From Candidatus Heimdallarchaeota archaeon (lineage in GTDB: Archaea; Asgardarchaeota; Heimdallarchaeia; Hodarchaeales; Hodarchaeaceae), in assembly GCA_011364965.1 (NCBI GenBank), contig RDOB01000004.1:262036-326035 (forward strand): a DNA stretch of 64,000 bases. The letters run 5' to 3'. Both the position numbers and the translations under genes were made by a program. The notes below the pieces were generated by a model, which ran no database searches, had not been told where the DNA came from, and saw only the letters and a program-made list of their open reading frames with translations. Of the stretch, positions 1-8,483 are shown piece by piece; position 1 is the stretch's first letter, and every line of letters begins with the position of its first letter.

Positions 1-217
1 CAACAAATACTCTTTTTGTTTCTTGATTAAGACTGATAGTTCTAACAGCCATGTCATAAGGATTATTCATATCAGTAAAATAATATTCCCAGATAATGGT
101 ATCCTTTACCGTTGTGTTAGCTAGTGTCGAGTGTATACTCACAGAGAAAATAATAAGGTTTATTAGAATGACAATTTGTAAAGATTGCCTAGATTCATAA
201 GAATTTAATTTTTCCAA
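1..217 (-). CDS. Secreted protein of unknown function, N-terminal part
   Basis: This gene runs off the left edge and only its first 72 codons are visible. The start is a TTG at 217, preceded directly by an in-frame stop and, about ten bases upstream, by a GGAG ribosome binding site. Residues about 14-35 form a hydrophobic signal segment ending near a small-residue site (TLANT), so the product is probably exported. The following NPYDMAV...KRVFV stretch resembles the opening blade of an extracellular beta-propeller, but this is only an impression. Function is unknown. Confidence 0.6.
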   Translation of the reverse strand, partial: MEKLNSYESRQSLQIVILINLIIFSVSIHSTLANTTVKDTIIWEYYFTDMNNPYDMAVRTISLNQETKRVFV

Positions 218-574
218 TTATCTAATACTCCTTCATAATGTAGTTCTATATGTCCAATATTCATTTCCCTTCTAAACTATCTAATAAGGAACCAATATGA
301 TTACCATAATTTTTTACTTACGTATTTTTACACTTTAGAATCTTTTTGATACTCACGTCCTAATTGTGACTATAGTCGCGCGATTGATTAATAAGGTTCT
401 TCGTTTTTTAAATTAAAATCTCACGCGAGCAAATCCAACTCTACCTGTGCCTTGTAAAGCTGACATAGATAGAACTAAGGAACAAAAAGTCATTATTTAA
501 AGACTATTAAAAAAGATAAATATAATAAATCTATTCTCCAAACCCAACGATTATCTCTTGAATCACCCTTCCTA
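218..574. other. Gene-poor intergenic stretch before tRNA-Leu
   Basis: No convincing reading frame was found on either strand. The left end holds the ribosome binding site of the leftward secreted-protein gene. The right end, around 510-535, is A/T-rich and could serve as the TATA region of the tRNA-Leu gene. I see no repeat or RNA gene in between. Confidence 0.5.
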
Positions 575-735
575 GCGGGGGTAGCCAAGCCAGGTCAATG
601 GCGCGCAACCCAATGGGCTAGAAGACATCAGAGGATGTCATAGGCGCCGCTTAGAGGCGCTGGACTTAAGATCGCTTAACTAGATAAGCTATCCAGTCTC
701 AAAGGAGTTCGAGGGTTCAAACCCCTCCCCCCGCA
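575..735 (+). tRNA. tRNA-Leu(UAA) with two introns
   Basis: The acceptor stem GCGGGGG pairs with CCCCCGC, followed by discriminator A. A long variable arm and anticodon TAA (667-669) mark it as leucine. A 20-nt intron at 671-690 lies at the canonical 37/38 position: CTTA of the anticodon loop pairs with TAAG in the intron, leaving two 3-nt bulges cut after their second base. A second insertion of about 56 nt (near 599-654) interrupts the D-loop; removing it restores a GCC/GGC D-stem. It has an internal GGCGC/GCGCC helix, but its exact ends are uncertain. The mature length would be 85 nt. Confidence 0.88.
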
Positions 736-759
736 CTATAATTACTCTCTTTTATACTT

Positions 760-2070
760 TTATATGCATATTTCTCCAAGCAGGTAACTTTTTCCTGCCT
801 CAGTAATTTCTACGTCTACAAACTGGCCAATCACATGGGTTGATGTGTCAAGGATGACAGGTAGATATGAAGTATTCCTCCCTTGGAGTTGATGGGGTTT
901 TTTCCCTGGTTCATCTATTAGAACTCTCCCTTTCCATCCTATCCACTCCTTTAAATTAGTTTCAGTGATTTTACCTGTAAGCTTGGCTAGCTCCTTACTT
1001 CGTTGAGATTTTACTTGGGTTGGGATTTTACATGGCATTTTTGCAGCTATAGTTCCAGGTCGGTCAGTATATTTCGAGATGTTGACAATAGTTGGCTGGA
1101 TTGTTTGTAAGAGAAGCTTAGTGGCCTGAAAATCAGTATTTGACTCCCCTGGAAACCCCACGATGATATCAGTTGCTACAACTAATTCATCAATTCTCTC
1201 TTTCAGGCGAGTCAATAATTCGAGAAATTCAGAAACGGTCTCCCTTCGCTGCATTAATTTCAATATTGGATCAGATCCAGACTGAATTGGAAGATGGAGA
1301 AATCGAAAAACGCTGGTTTTCTTCATTTGCAATATTAACTCCGTTTCGAACTTTTTAATGGTGAGTGGGGTCATCATTCCAAGGCGAATGAAATAATGGC
1401 CATTTATATGTGTAAGTTGCTGTAGTAGTGTTGGTAAATACACCTGAGGAGAGAAATCCCAGCCATAAGTCCCCAAATCCTGTGCAGTAAGCCAGATCTC
1501 TCGAGTTCCAGCATTTATAGCTGATCTAAATTCTTCACTGATTGACTCAGGAGTCCGTGAACGCAATTTTCCCTTAGCATGTTTTACTATACAATATGCA
1601 CAGTTTGAGAGGCATCCTCGGGCAACCTCAATTGTAGTAATAATCGGGTTGTACCGTTCACGAGGATTCTGATAGAGTTTAGCCCAACTGGCTGCTTCCT
1701 CCCTTTTAATCTCGGATACTGGTTGATTTGCCAATTTCGCAAGGATTTGGTCTGCTTGGTCAGGAAAAAGGATCGAAGCGTTAGGAAGATGGGAATTTAC
1801 CCACCCCCGCATCACTATTGGTAGACAACCAGTAATTACCAAATGAGGTACATCTTTAAGCGATAGTAATAAGTCCTTGATTTTATGTTCGGTGTTTTGC
1901 TTCACCACACAGGTATTGACAATCACTATGTCCGCTTCTTCTGTTATTTCGGTCAACAAGTAGTCATTGCTTTTTAAAATACCCATCAAACCTTCAGCTA
2001 TAGCACGATTAGCGCTACAACCATAATTATACACCTTCACTTGACTTTTTGAGTTGTGCTGACATGGCAA
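760..2070 (-). CDS. tRNA methylthiotransferase, MiaB/CDKAL1-like (probable ms2t6A37 synthase)
   Basis: This radical-SAM enzyme probably adds a methylthio group to t6A37 of tRNA. The N-terminal domain carries the three cluster cysteines (C18 in GCSANRA, C54 in NTC, C82 in TGC). The radical SAM motif CLSNCAYC is at residues 153-160, and the C-terminal region fits a TRAM domain. The 436-residue length is normal for the archaeal MtaB/CDKAL1 branch. The first codon is TTG at 2070; an internal GTG at 2040 would begin closer to where homologues usually start, and neither has a strong ribosome binding site. It stands alone between tRNA-Leu and a small DNA-binding gene on the other strand. Confidence 0.9.
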   Translation of the reverse strand: MPCQHNSKSQVKVYNYGCSANRAIAEGLMGILKSNDYLLTEITEEADIVIVNTCVVKQNTEHKIKDLLLSLKDVPHLVITGCLPIVMRGWVNSHLPNASILFPDQADQILAKLANQPVSEIKREEAASWAKLYQNPRERYNPIITTIEVARGCLSNCAYCIVKHAKGKLRSRTPESISEEFRSAINAGTREIWLTAQDLGTYGWDFSPQVYLPTLLQQLTHINGHYFIRLGMMTPLTIKKFETELILQMKKTSVFRFLHLPIQSGSDPILKLMQRRETVSEFLELLTRLKERIDELVVATDIIVGFPGESNTDFQATKLLLQTIQPTIVNISKYTDRPGTIAAKMPCKIPTQVKSQRSKELAKLTGKITETNLKEWIGWKGRVLIDEPGKKPHQLQGRNTSYLPVILDTSTHVIGQFVDVEITEAGKSYLLGEICI

Positions 2071-2156
2071 GATTGGCTTTCCCGAACAATTCTAGATTCC
2101 GCTAACCTTTTTTATTGGCCTGAGGGTTCCTAATTCTTGTCCAGAATCTTTTTGAG

Positions 2157-2306
2157 GTGTCAAACATTCGAACCGTAACTCTGTATGTAGAAGAAGAACA
2201 GATCGACGCAATGGCCGAGCTTGTTAGGAGTGGAAAATATCCTAATCGATCTGAATTTGTACGCTCTGCAATTCGAGAGTTAATTGATAAGCACCGACAA
2301 GAATAA
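2157..2306 (+). CDS. Ribbon-helix-helix (CopG/NikR-type) DNA-binding protein
   Basis: A 49-residue frame starting at GTG encodes a typical ribbon-helix-helix fold: a short beta strand (TVTLYV), then EEQIDAMAELVRSG and YPNRSEFVRSAIRELI, with the characteristic SGKYPNRSEFVR turn between two helices. Such proteins bind DNA as dimers and act as repressors, some metal-responsive. No partner toxin gene is adjacent, so an antitoxin role is not supported. It lies in the divergent gap between the methylthiotransferase and prs, and its stop is about 20 bases from the prs stop, so the two converge. Confidence 0.8.
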   Translation: MSNIRTVTLYVEEEQIDAMAELVRSGKYPNRSEFVRSAIRELIDKHRQE

Positions 2307-2325
2307 AATATCTTTATAGCTCACT

Positions 2326-3273
2326 TCAACTGTTATTTCTTTTAGTATCTTCTTGGATCCAGTTAACAATTAATGGAACAATACTTACTGTTAATAATCC
2401 ATCAATCTGTGTTTTAATCGTGTTGGTTGATACAATTAAACGCGGTTCAATTGCTTGAAGATTTTTGAAGTTCTCTGGTGTATGAACAGGGTGAATATAG
2501 CCAAAAAAAATTGTTGATGCGCCATTTTCTCGGGCAATTTTAGCTGCGCCAATCATGGTACTTCCAGAGCTAACCAAATCATCAATTATGAGTACTGGTC
2601 GCCCCTGTACTTCAATCGATTCTCCAACTAAAGATTGAGTTATATTACCAGTATTTGGATCTCTCTCTTTATGAATTGCCCCATAAGAGGGAGTTTTTAA
2701 AGCAGAAGCTGCCTCTTTTGCCAATAGGATTGCTCCTTCATCTGGAGCTAAACATACAACAGCATCTGGGGAAGTCACATATGTTACTATTTTCTCTGCT
2801 ATTATTGGGATAGCTGACAGGTGGAAAACATCAGCTTTCTGAAAATACTCGTATAACTCACTTTTGCCATAAATATGGGAATTAACAGTAAGAAAATTTG
2901 CCACTCCTGCAGATTCCAGCATCTGTGCCAGAAACTTTATCGAAATAGGCTCTCCTAATCGCGATACACGATCTTGCCGGGAATACGCGTGGTAAGGCAT
3001 GATACAGGTCATAACAGCAGGATTATATTGTTTAATATTATATAATATCAATAATAGGGAAATAATATAATCATTTTTGGATTGATTTGCATCTATCTGC
3101 ATTGCTACAATAACATGAGCATCTGTGAAATCGAAATCTTTTGAAATGAGCAATCGAGGACAAATTTCTCCGTCAGGAAAAATTCTTTCATTAATTTCTA
3201 TGAAAAGAGAATTTGAAATACTTTCAGCGATTTTTCCTGCAAATTCAGGTTTTCCAACAAGCACTAAATTCAA
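2326..3273 (-). CDS. prs: Ribose-phosphate pyrophosphokinase
   Basis: It makes PRPP from ribose 5-phosphate and ATP for nucleotide, histidine and NAD synthesis. The 315-residue protein has the two phosphoribosyltransferase-fold halves, the flexible-loop YSRQDR near residue 97, the ring-closing LAPDEGA segment, and the PRPP loop LIIDDLVSSGSTM near residue 230. The start is TTG at 3273 with a purine-rich AGAAGGATGA upstream. It is a single-gene unit, convergent with the ribbon-helix-helix gene and divergent from an MFS transporter. Confidence 0.93.
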   Translation of the reverse strand: MNLVLVGKPEFAGKIAESISNSLFIEINERIFPDGEICPRLLISKDFDFTDAHVIVAMQIDANQSKNDYIISLLLILYNIKQYNPAVMTCIMPYHAYSRQDRVSRLGEPISIKFLAQMLESAGVANFLTVNSHIYGKSELYEYFQKADVFHLSAIPIIAEKIVTYVTSPDAVVCLAPDEGAILLAKEAASALKTPSYGAIHKERDPNTGNITQSLVGESIEVQGRPVLIIDDLVSSGSTMIGAAKIARENGASTIFFGYIHPVHTPENFKNLQAIEPRLIVSTNTIKTQIDGLLTVSIVPLIVNWIQEDTKRNNS

Positions 3274-3449
3274 AAGGACGTCATCCTTCTCTAAAATGAA
3301 TATTTAACTTTAAATTTTAATGAAATTTTGAGGTTGTTGATATTCAGATCATCTGAATCCTTTAAATGTATCAGGTACTCTTTGAAGCTTTTTGAAATAC
3401 CACTTAAATGTAACAAAAATTAGCAAATTCCTTTCCTAGTGTGTTTATT

Positions 3450-4682
3450 ATGAGCAAAGATTCAGAACGTAAATGGTTGACCACAAATATCATCATGATG
3501 GGATTAATATCCTTTTTTGCAGATGTTTCTGGAGAAATGATGACTCCAGTCTTACCCTTATTTATTGCAGCATTGGGAGGATCCAGTTTGGTCGTTGGTT
3601 TCATAGGAGGATTCGGGGACGCAGTAGCAAACATTGTTAAGGTATTTTCTGGCTATATTGCAGACAAAACGGGAAGAAGAAAGTTATTAATTGCAATTGG
3701 ATATGGAATTCCCTTCTTTGCCAAATTAGGGATCGGAGTGTCAAATACTTGGGAACAGGTTCTAATCTTGAAACCCACTGAACGATTAGGAAAAGGAATT
3801 CGAGGAGCCCCTCGTGATTCTTTGGTAGCTGATTCGGTGGAAGAAGAATATCGGGGACGAGCATTTGGATTTCATAGAATGATGGATACCGCGGGGGCAA
3901 TTTTCGGTTCGTTTTTAGCTTTAATAATCGTGATAGCCTTTTCAAGTACTTTAACAACAGAACAAACGATTTTACAGGTTGTTATAATTGTTTCAGCCTT
4001 TATATCTCTCTTAGCAGTCATCCCAATCGCATTTTTAACAGATGCGCGAGAGACTCTGGAAAACGTTTCTGTTAGGACGAGAAATTTTGTAGAAAATCTG
4101 AAACAACTTCCTAAAGGGTTTTATAAGTTTCTAATTGTGTCGAGCATCTTTGGGTTGAGTAACTTCACAATTCTACTTTTTATTCTACACGTTAGGCTAG
4201 TCATAGGTTTGGATTCAACTGCTTCAGCATTGGACTTGGTAGTTTTTCCAATATTGGTTTTTATTTGGTTCAATATCATTTACACTGTATTGTCTATTCC
4301 TTTTGGTACTTGGTCAGACAAGTACGGAAGAAAACCAATCTTTGCGTTGGGAATAGCATTATTTGCTATTGTTTGCATTGGGTTTACTTTAACAGAGAAT
4401 ATATGGATGTTTTTCGCTTTATTTGGCCTTTATGGAGCATTTAATGCAGCTAACGACGGAATTCAGAAAGCATATGCCGTGGATCTTCTACCAAACGAAT
4501 TAAAAGGAACAGGGATTGGGTTATTACAAACCCTGATAGGTTTAGCAAGTGTTTTGGGAGGAATCCTCGCAGGCGCGTTATATGATCTTAATTTCATTTG
4601 GATGTTTATATATGGAGCAGGAGTGGCAATCATTGCGTTGATCCTTTTCCTTTGGCTGAAAATCCCCTTGAAACACGAGTAA
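3450..4682 (+). CDS. MFS transporter, 12-TM exporter
   Basis: A 410-residue integral membrane protein with about twelve hydrophobic spans. It carries the MFS loop motifs DKTGRRK between helices 2 and 3 and DKYGRKP in the second half, plus the GKGIRGAPRDSLVADS segment seen in a widespread bacterial and archaeal subgroup of proton-coupled exporters. Substrate cannot be read from the sequence. The start is set at ATG 3450; a GTG three codons upstream (3441) is possible. It converges with a short-chain dehydrogenase. Confidence 0.82.
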   Translation: MSKDSERKWLTTNIIMMGLISFFADVSGEMMTPVLPLFIAALGGSSLVVGFIGGFGDAVANIVKVFSGYIADKTGRRKLLIAIGYGIPFFAKLGIGVSNTWEQVLILKPTERLGKGIRGAPRDSLVADSVEEEYRGRAFGFHRMMDTAGAIFGSFLALIIVIAFSSTLTTEQTILQVVIIVSAFISLLAVIPIAFLTDARETLENVSVRTRNFVENLKQLPKGFYKFLIVSSIFGLSNFTILLFILHVRLVIGLDSTASALDLVVFPILVFIWFNIIYTVLSIPFGTWSDKYGRKPIFALGIALFAIVCIGFTLTENIWMFFALFGLYGAFNAANDGIQKAYAVDLLPNELKGTGIGLLQTLIGLASVLGGILAGALYDLNFIWMFIYGAGVAIIALILFLWLKIPLKHE

Positions 4683-4720
4683 GAACCTCTTATTCTAAAA
4701 ATACAGTCGGTAATAAGTCG

Positions 4721-5428
4721 TTACCAAGGTAGCTCCTGCCCCTGCCAATCAAAAAACTTCCCACTATCCTCGAGTGTAAGAGAATCAATAACCTTAATCA
4801 TCCCACTGATGGATTGTTTGGGGACAAGAGGAGCATATGGCCCCCCTAGATCCGTTTTTGCATGTCCAGGATGCAAAGGAATGACAATAATCCCTTTGTC
4901 CCGTAATTCTAACGAGAGGAGCTTGGAAAACATATTTAATGCGGTTTTACTCGCACAATAGCTATAGCGGAAGACCAAATTTTTTCGGGTAATTGAGCTA
5001 AGCCCCGAAGTAATATTAATGATTCTGGGGGAATTTCCCCGTTCGATTAAATCTAGAAATTTCTCAACAAGTAACACAGGTGCAATAGCATTGATCCGAA
5101 AGACCTTCTCAATATCTTCAGTGTGAAGGCCTCCAAGAGTGTAGCTTGTAGCGGAACCGCCAGAAGCTATCCCTGCATTGTTAATAAAAATATCAATACT
5201 ATCAAAATAAGACTTTACTTCACGATATGCATGATTACATGATTCATAACTTGCTACGTCGAGCTGAATAAGTGATAATAAATCTTCATGAGAATTAAGT
5301 ATCGTATGAAGATGCTTTATGTTACTAGGATTTCTATATGTTGCCAGAACTTGATCTCCGCGTTTTAAGTATTGCTTAACGAATTCTAACCCCAATCCGC
5401 GATTGGTCCCAGTAATAAACACTTTCAT
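4721..5428 (-). CDS. Short-chain dehydrogenase/reductase
   Basis: An NAD(P)-dependent Rossmann oxidoreductase of the classical SDR family, 235 residues from ATG 5428. The cofactor motif TGTNRGLG lies at the N-terminus, NNAG in the middle, an active-site Ser in NITSG, and the catalytic YxxxK as YSYCASK. The frame stays open 21 codons further upstream, but that extension lacks family similarity and MKVFITG is the usual SDR start. It resembles the small C-factor/sniffer-like group. Substrate is unknown. Confidence 0.82.
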   Translation of the reverse strand: MKVFITGTNRGLGLEFVKQYLKRGDQVLATYRNPSNIKHLHTILNSHEDLLSLIQLDVASYESCNHAYREVKSYFDSIDIFINNAGIASGGSATSYTLGGLHTEDIEKVFRINAIAPVLLVEKFLDLIERGNSPRIINITSGLSSITRKNLVFRYSYCASKTALNMFSKLLSLELRDKGIIVIPLHPGHAKTDLGGPYAPLVPKQSISGMIKVIDSLTLEDSGKFFDWQGQELPW

Positions 5429-5504
5429 TGAATTAACCCGTAGGAACAAGCTATCTAACCAGTTTTCATTGAGAAATAAATAAATGTTCACCAGAAAATA
5501 AGAG

Positions 5505-5611
5505 CGGGCGCAGAGGGAATTTCACCACAAGAGAGAGAGTCTGCCTGTAGATTTGAACCCCCGGCCAACAGGTTAAAAGCCTGTCGCTCTACCTGGCTGA
5601 GCTATGCGCCC
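5505..5611 (-). tRNA. tRNA-Lys(UUU) with a T-loop intron
   Basis: GGGCGCA pairs with TGCGCCC, discriminator G; the anticodon loop CTTTTAA gives UUU. A 33-nt insertion (5519-5551) sits between positions 59 and 60 of the T-loop. T-loop bases TTCA pair with TGAA near the 3' end of the insertion, leaving bulges AAT and ATT; cutting each after its second base gives a normal seven-base T-loop TTCAAAT and a 74-nt tRNA. The intron has its own seven-pair stem next to the bulges. No CCA is encoded. Confidence 0.88.
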
Positions 5612-5624
5612 AAAAGGAGTATGG

Positions 5625-5727
5625 CGCCCCGATCGGGATTTGAACCCGAGTCGGATGGGTTCTGCGGACTGCCAGAGCGAGAGCCCTTGACAGCCATCAA
5701 TGCTAAGCCAAACTACACCATCGGGGC
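5625..5727 (-). tRNA. tRNA-Asp(GUC) with a canonical intron
   Basis: GCCCCGA pairs with TCGGGGC, discriminator G as expected for aspartate. The anticodon is GTC within the loop CTGTCA. A 28-nt intron at 5660-5687 lies at 37/38: CTGT of the loop pairs with GCAG in the intron and 3-nt bulges flank the pairing. The mature length is 75 nt. The three bases after the discriminator happen to read CCA (5622-5624). It lies 13 bp upstream of tRNA-Lys on the same strand, so the two may be co-transcribed. Confidence 0.92.
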
Positions 5728-5978
5728 TTCTTTGAACGTTTTTTAGCTTGTAATTTCGTCCAATCTTTGAACCGTTTTGTAAACAGGCTCTTTTTATCTA
5801 TTTCTTTTGTGCAGATGCTTTTTCAAGCACGTCTGCCTTTCTTATCTAAGATTAAAAAGCTTTTTTACATTACCAGATTTTTCCCCTGACTTTGAGCAAA
5901 ATCTTTTAATTTAGTAGCTTAGGCTGAATCATTTGCTGGGTGAAGCTTCTAGGACTTCACTCTGGTACCCAGATACTC
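5728..5978. promoter_or_regulatory. Divergent promoter gap between two tRNA pairs
   Basis: The 250 bp between the leftward tRNA-Asp/Lys pair and the rightward tRNA-Met/Glu pair hold no gene. A/T-rich stretches (for example around 5787-5815 and 5870-5915) are in suitable places for TATA elements of the two tRNA units. No repeat was noticed. Confidence 0.4.
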
Positions 5979-6163
5979 GCTGGGGTGGCTTAAGCGGTTG
6001 TGTGATAGCAATCGTGGCGAAGCCTGGTATAGCGCGGGACTCATAATCTGAGAAAAGTTCTCACATGAGTAAGGGCAACACGCGCAGAGGAGATATCCCG
6101 AAGTCGGGGGTTCAAAAGAAAAATAGGTCGATTGACCTTTTTCTGAGACGCCCCCCCCCAGCA
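5979..6163 (+). tRNA. tRNA-Met(CAU) with three introns
   Basis: GCTGGGG pairs with CCCCAGC, discriminator A; the anticodon loop CTCATAA gives CAU, so this is Met or possibly Ile2. Three insertions interrupt a 74-nt tRNA. About 29 nt lie in the D-loop (roughly 6002-6030), 49 nt at 37/38 (6046-6094, with CTC/GAG pairing beside the splice bulges), and 33 nt at 59/60 (6117-6149, TTCA of the T-loop pairing with TGAG). More than half of the primary transcript is intron. The D-loop boundaries are the least certain. Confidence 0.82.
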
Positions 6164-6198
6164 TCTTCTTTACCAGAACTGATGCCTTATGTTGCATA

Positions 6199-6333
6199 GC
6201 TCCGATAGTGTAGCATGGCCCATCATTTAGGGCTCTCACCCCTAAGAAGCTAATCCCCAATGGATTGGCTGAGGATACCCGGGTTCAAAAATTTAACACT
6301 TTTCGTGTTTTATTGAAAGTCCCGGTCGGAGCA
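6199..6333 (+). tRNA. tRNA-Glu(CUC) with variable-loop and T-loop introns
   Basis: GCTCCGA pairs with TCGGAGC, discriminator A; the loop CTCTCAC within TAGGG/CCCTA gives CUC. A 30-nt intron (about 6247-6276) interrupts the variable loop; it has a nine-pair hairpin AGCTAATCC/GGATTGGCT, and removal leaves the four-base loop AGAC usual for Glu. A second 30-nt intron (6290-6319) is at 59/60, with T-loop TTCA pairing TGAA in the intron. The mature length is 75 nt. It follows tRNA-Met by 35 bp. A T-run after 6340 may end the transcript. Confidence 0.87.
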
Positions 6334-6357
6334 CTACTTTATTTTTTTCTCAGCAGA

Positions 6358-7725
6358 CTAACTCATTAATCCTTCTAACCCTGGTGGTATTCCCCCTTGC
6401 GGCCCCCCACGACGTCCTCTCATTTTCCGCATCATCTTTAGCTGCTTATTCATCACATTAAATTGGTTCAAAAGCATTTTAACTTCTTGAGGATGAGCTC
6501 CAGCCCCCCGAGCAATTCGTTGAATCCGTTTGCCTTTTATTATCCGTGGATTATCCAGTTCTTCATCTGTCATGGAAGAGCATATTGCTACAAATCGTTG
6601 CATATTTTTCTGACTTTCTTCCTCCATTAATTGTTTTTGTCCCCCCATTAACCCACTGATACCGGGAATTTTTCCTACCATTTTTGAGAGAGCAGATTGT
6701 TTGCTTGCGCTTTCCAGTTGGGTTTTAAAATGTCGTAAGGTGAGTTTACCCTTCTTATATGCATCCCGCAATTCTGCGGTATCTTCTTCAGCAAATGTTT
6801 CATTTACAGTGTTAACTAATCCCTCTATATCGCCCATTCCAAGCAATGAACTCACAAATCGTGTTGGATTGAATGTTTCAAAATCTCCGATTTTTTCCCC
6901 ATCAGCATAGAAGCGGATTTTCGCTCCAGTTATTGCTACTGCAGAGATTGCGCCACCTCCTTTTGCCGAACCATCCATCTTAGTTAAAATAATGGATCCG
7001 ATTGGTGTTGCACGATTAAATGCATCGGCTTGAGCTTGTGCTTGCTGACCTATTGTAGCATCAACTATCAGAAGAATTTCTGTTGGCTTTGCAATCTTAC
7101 TAATTTGTTCCATTTCTTTTATTAAAGCTTTTTCTTCTTTATGACGCCCAGTAGTATCTATTAGTATTAAATTTGTATTTTTCTTTTCCTTAAAATATTT
7201 TAAACCATTCTTTATAACACTTGTAGCCTTTTTTTCGTCTTTTTCACCATACACTTCCACTTCAATTGGTTTGAGATATTGTTGAAGTTGATCCAGAGCT
7301 CCGGGTCTAAATGTGTCTCCTCCAATCACTCCAACTTTAAACCCTCTTTTCTGGTAATAATTAGCCACTTTTCCGATACTGGTTGTTTTTCCCGAACCTT
7401 GAATCCCAACAAACATAAGAACCGATTTTTCGTTAGGATTGATCCTCAAGGGATCCTCTCTTCTTCCTAGAAGAGTGGTTAGCTCATCATATATCACTTT
7501 AATTGTATAATCTCGTCTACTGACAGCTAGTGGGATGTCATCTTTTAAAGCCTTTTCTCTTACGCGTTCGGTCATTCCCATGACTAGATCGAGATTCACA
7601 TCTCCCCCGAGGAGCGCATTTTCAAGATCTCTTATTAATTCATCGATTAATTTCTTATCGACAATGGGTGCTCCCCGAATTTTCATTAAAGTCGTTCTTA
7701 ATGAAGAGCTAAGGCCTTCAAGCAT
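6358..7725 (-). CDS. srp54: Signal recognition particle GTPase SRP54
   Basis: The GTPase of the signal recognition particle, which binds signal sequences and 7S RNA and docks to FtsY. The 455 residues contain an N-terminal four-helix bundle, the G domain with P-loop GIQGSGKTT (107-115), DTTGRH, and TKMDGSAKGG. A Met-rich M domain ends in KMRGRRGG and a Gly/Pro-rich tail. It is monocistronic, convergent with the tRNA-Glu gene. Its receptor gene ftsY is also in this window near 61 kb. Confidence 0.96.
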   Translation of the reverse strand: MLEGLSSSLRTTLMKIRGAPIVDKKLIDELIRDLENALLGGDVNLDLVMGMTERVREKALKDDIPLAVSRRDYTIKVIYDELTTLLGRREDPLRINPNEKSVLMFVGIQGSGKTTSIGKVANYYQKRGFKVGVIGGDTFRPGALDQLQQYLKPIEVEVYGEKDEKKATSVIKNGLKYFKEKKNTNLILIDTTGRHKEEKALIKEMEQISKIAKPTEILLIVDATIGQQAQAQADAFNRATPIGSIILTKMDGSAKGGGAISAVAITGAKIRFYADGEKIGDFETFNPTRFVSSLLGMGDIEGLVNTVNETFAEEDTAELRDAYKKGKLTLRHFKTQLESASKQSALSKMVGKIPGISGLMGGQKQLMEEESQKNMQRFVAICSSMTDEELDNPRIIKGKRIQRIARGAGAHPQEVKMLLNQFNVMNKQLKMMRKMRGRRGGPQGGIPPGLEGLMS

Positions 7726-7837
7726 AAATAATTCCCTTCAGTCGCTATGGTTCTATAAACTTACGATTTTCTCTATTTATTATTTGTATTTATATTGACT
7801 GTTTTTTGGTTTTTTATTTTTTAAGATCTGTGATCAA

Positions 7838-8386
7838 TTACAATGTTAAAGATTGCTCAAAACGATCAATTAAATAATTAAGAATGGTAATTGTCTGGGA
7901 ACTCAAGTAGATTCTTGACCCTAATGACGCTTTTGGATAGAGGTCTAGTTGTTGCTTGAACTCCTCGGAGAAACCCGCCTGATCTCCAATAATATATGTG
8001 TTGTATTGATGTAATAAATTCTCGGATTGTGATTTAGTGTCCGTTAACACAATCGGGTCATAATTTGAAATAAAATTATCAAATGATTCACTATAGAATA
8101 TAATTCCAGGATAGTTTTTCCCTGAAAATACTTTTCTCAATACACCTGCTATTGCTCTTTCATCAGGATTGATTCCCCTTACCTCCTCTCCCTGAATTTG
8201 CATAATCTTTCCAGTTTTCAAAAAAATTATTGATAGTGTCACATTCTTCCGAAATCCATCTGATAAATAAAAAGATGCAGTAACACATCTACATATAACG
8301 TCTAATCGCCCGAAAGCTGTTAATGAATTTATAGAAAGTGAAGCACTTGTGTCTACGGTATTTGAGATAATTATAAAATGCCTCAT
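7838..8386 (-). CDS. trmY: tRNA pseudouridine(54)-N1 methyltransferase TrmY
   Basis: A 182-residue SPOUT methyltransferase that turns pseudouridine 54 of the T-loop into N1-methylpseudouridine using SAM. Family marks are the N-terminal FIIISN, GRLDVICRCV, the central NPDERAIAGVLRK, the knot segment YIIGDQAGF, and the C-terminal LGSRIYLSSQTITIL. Length fits the archaeal family. The enzyme that makes its substrate, Pus10, is encoded 1.8 kb away on the other strand, beyond one transporter. Confidence 0.88.
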   Translation of the reverse strand: MRHFIIISNTVDTSASLSINSLTAFGRLDVICRCVTASFYLSDGFRKNVTLSIIFLKTGKIMQIQGEEVRGINPDERAIAGVLRKVFSGKNYPGIIFYSESFDNFISNYDPIVLTDTKSQSENLLHQYNTYIIGDQAGFSEEFKQQLDLYPKASLGSRIYLSSQTITILNYLIDRFEQSLTL

Positions 8387-8483
8387 TTTCTTTCAGATCC
8401 TCAATTTGAGCTCAAAATTCTTCCTGATAATCTTCATTCATCCGTGATATTTGGGAGTTTTAATAATTCTATGTTTATTTTTT

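Noticed and set aside
2157-2306. Toxin-antitoxin locus around the ribbon-helix-helix gene
   Set aside because: No toxin-like gene lies next to it; neighbours are housekeeping genes.
5949-6260. Leftward 103-codon open frame
   Set aside because: It lies antisense over the tRNA-Met and tRNA-Glu genes and has no family-like segment.
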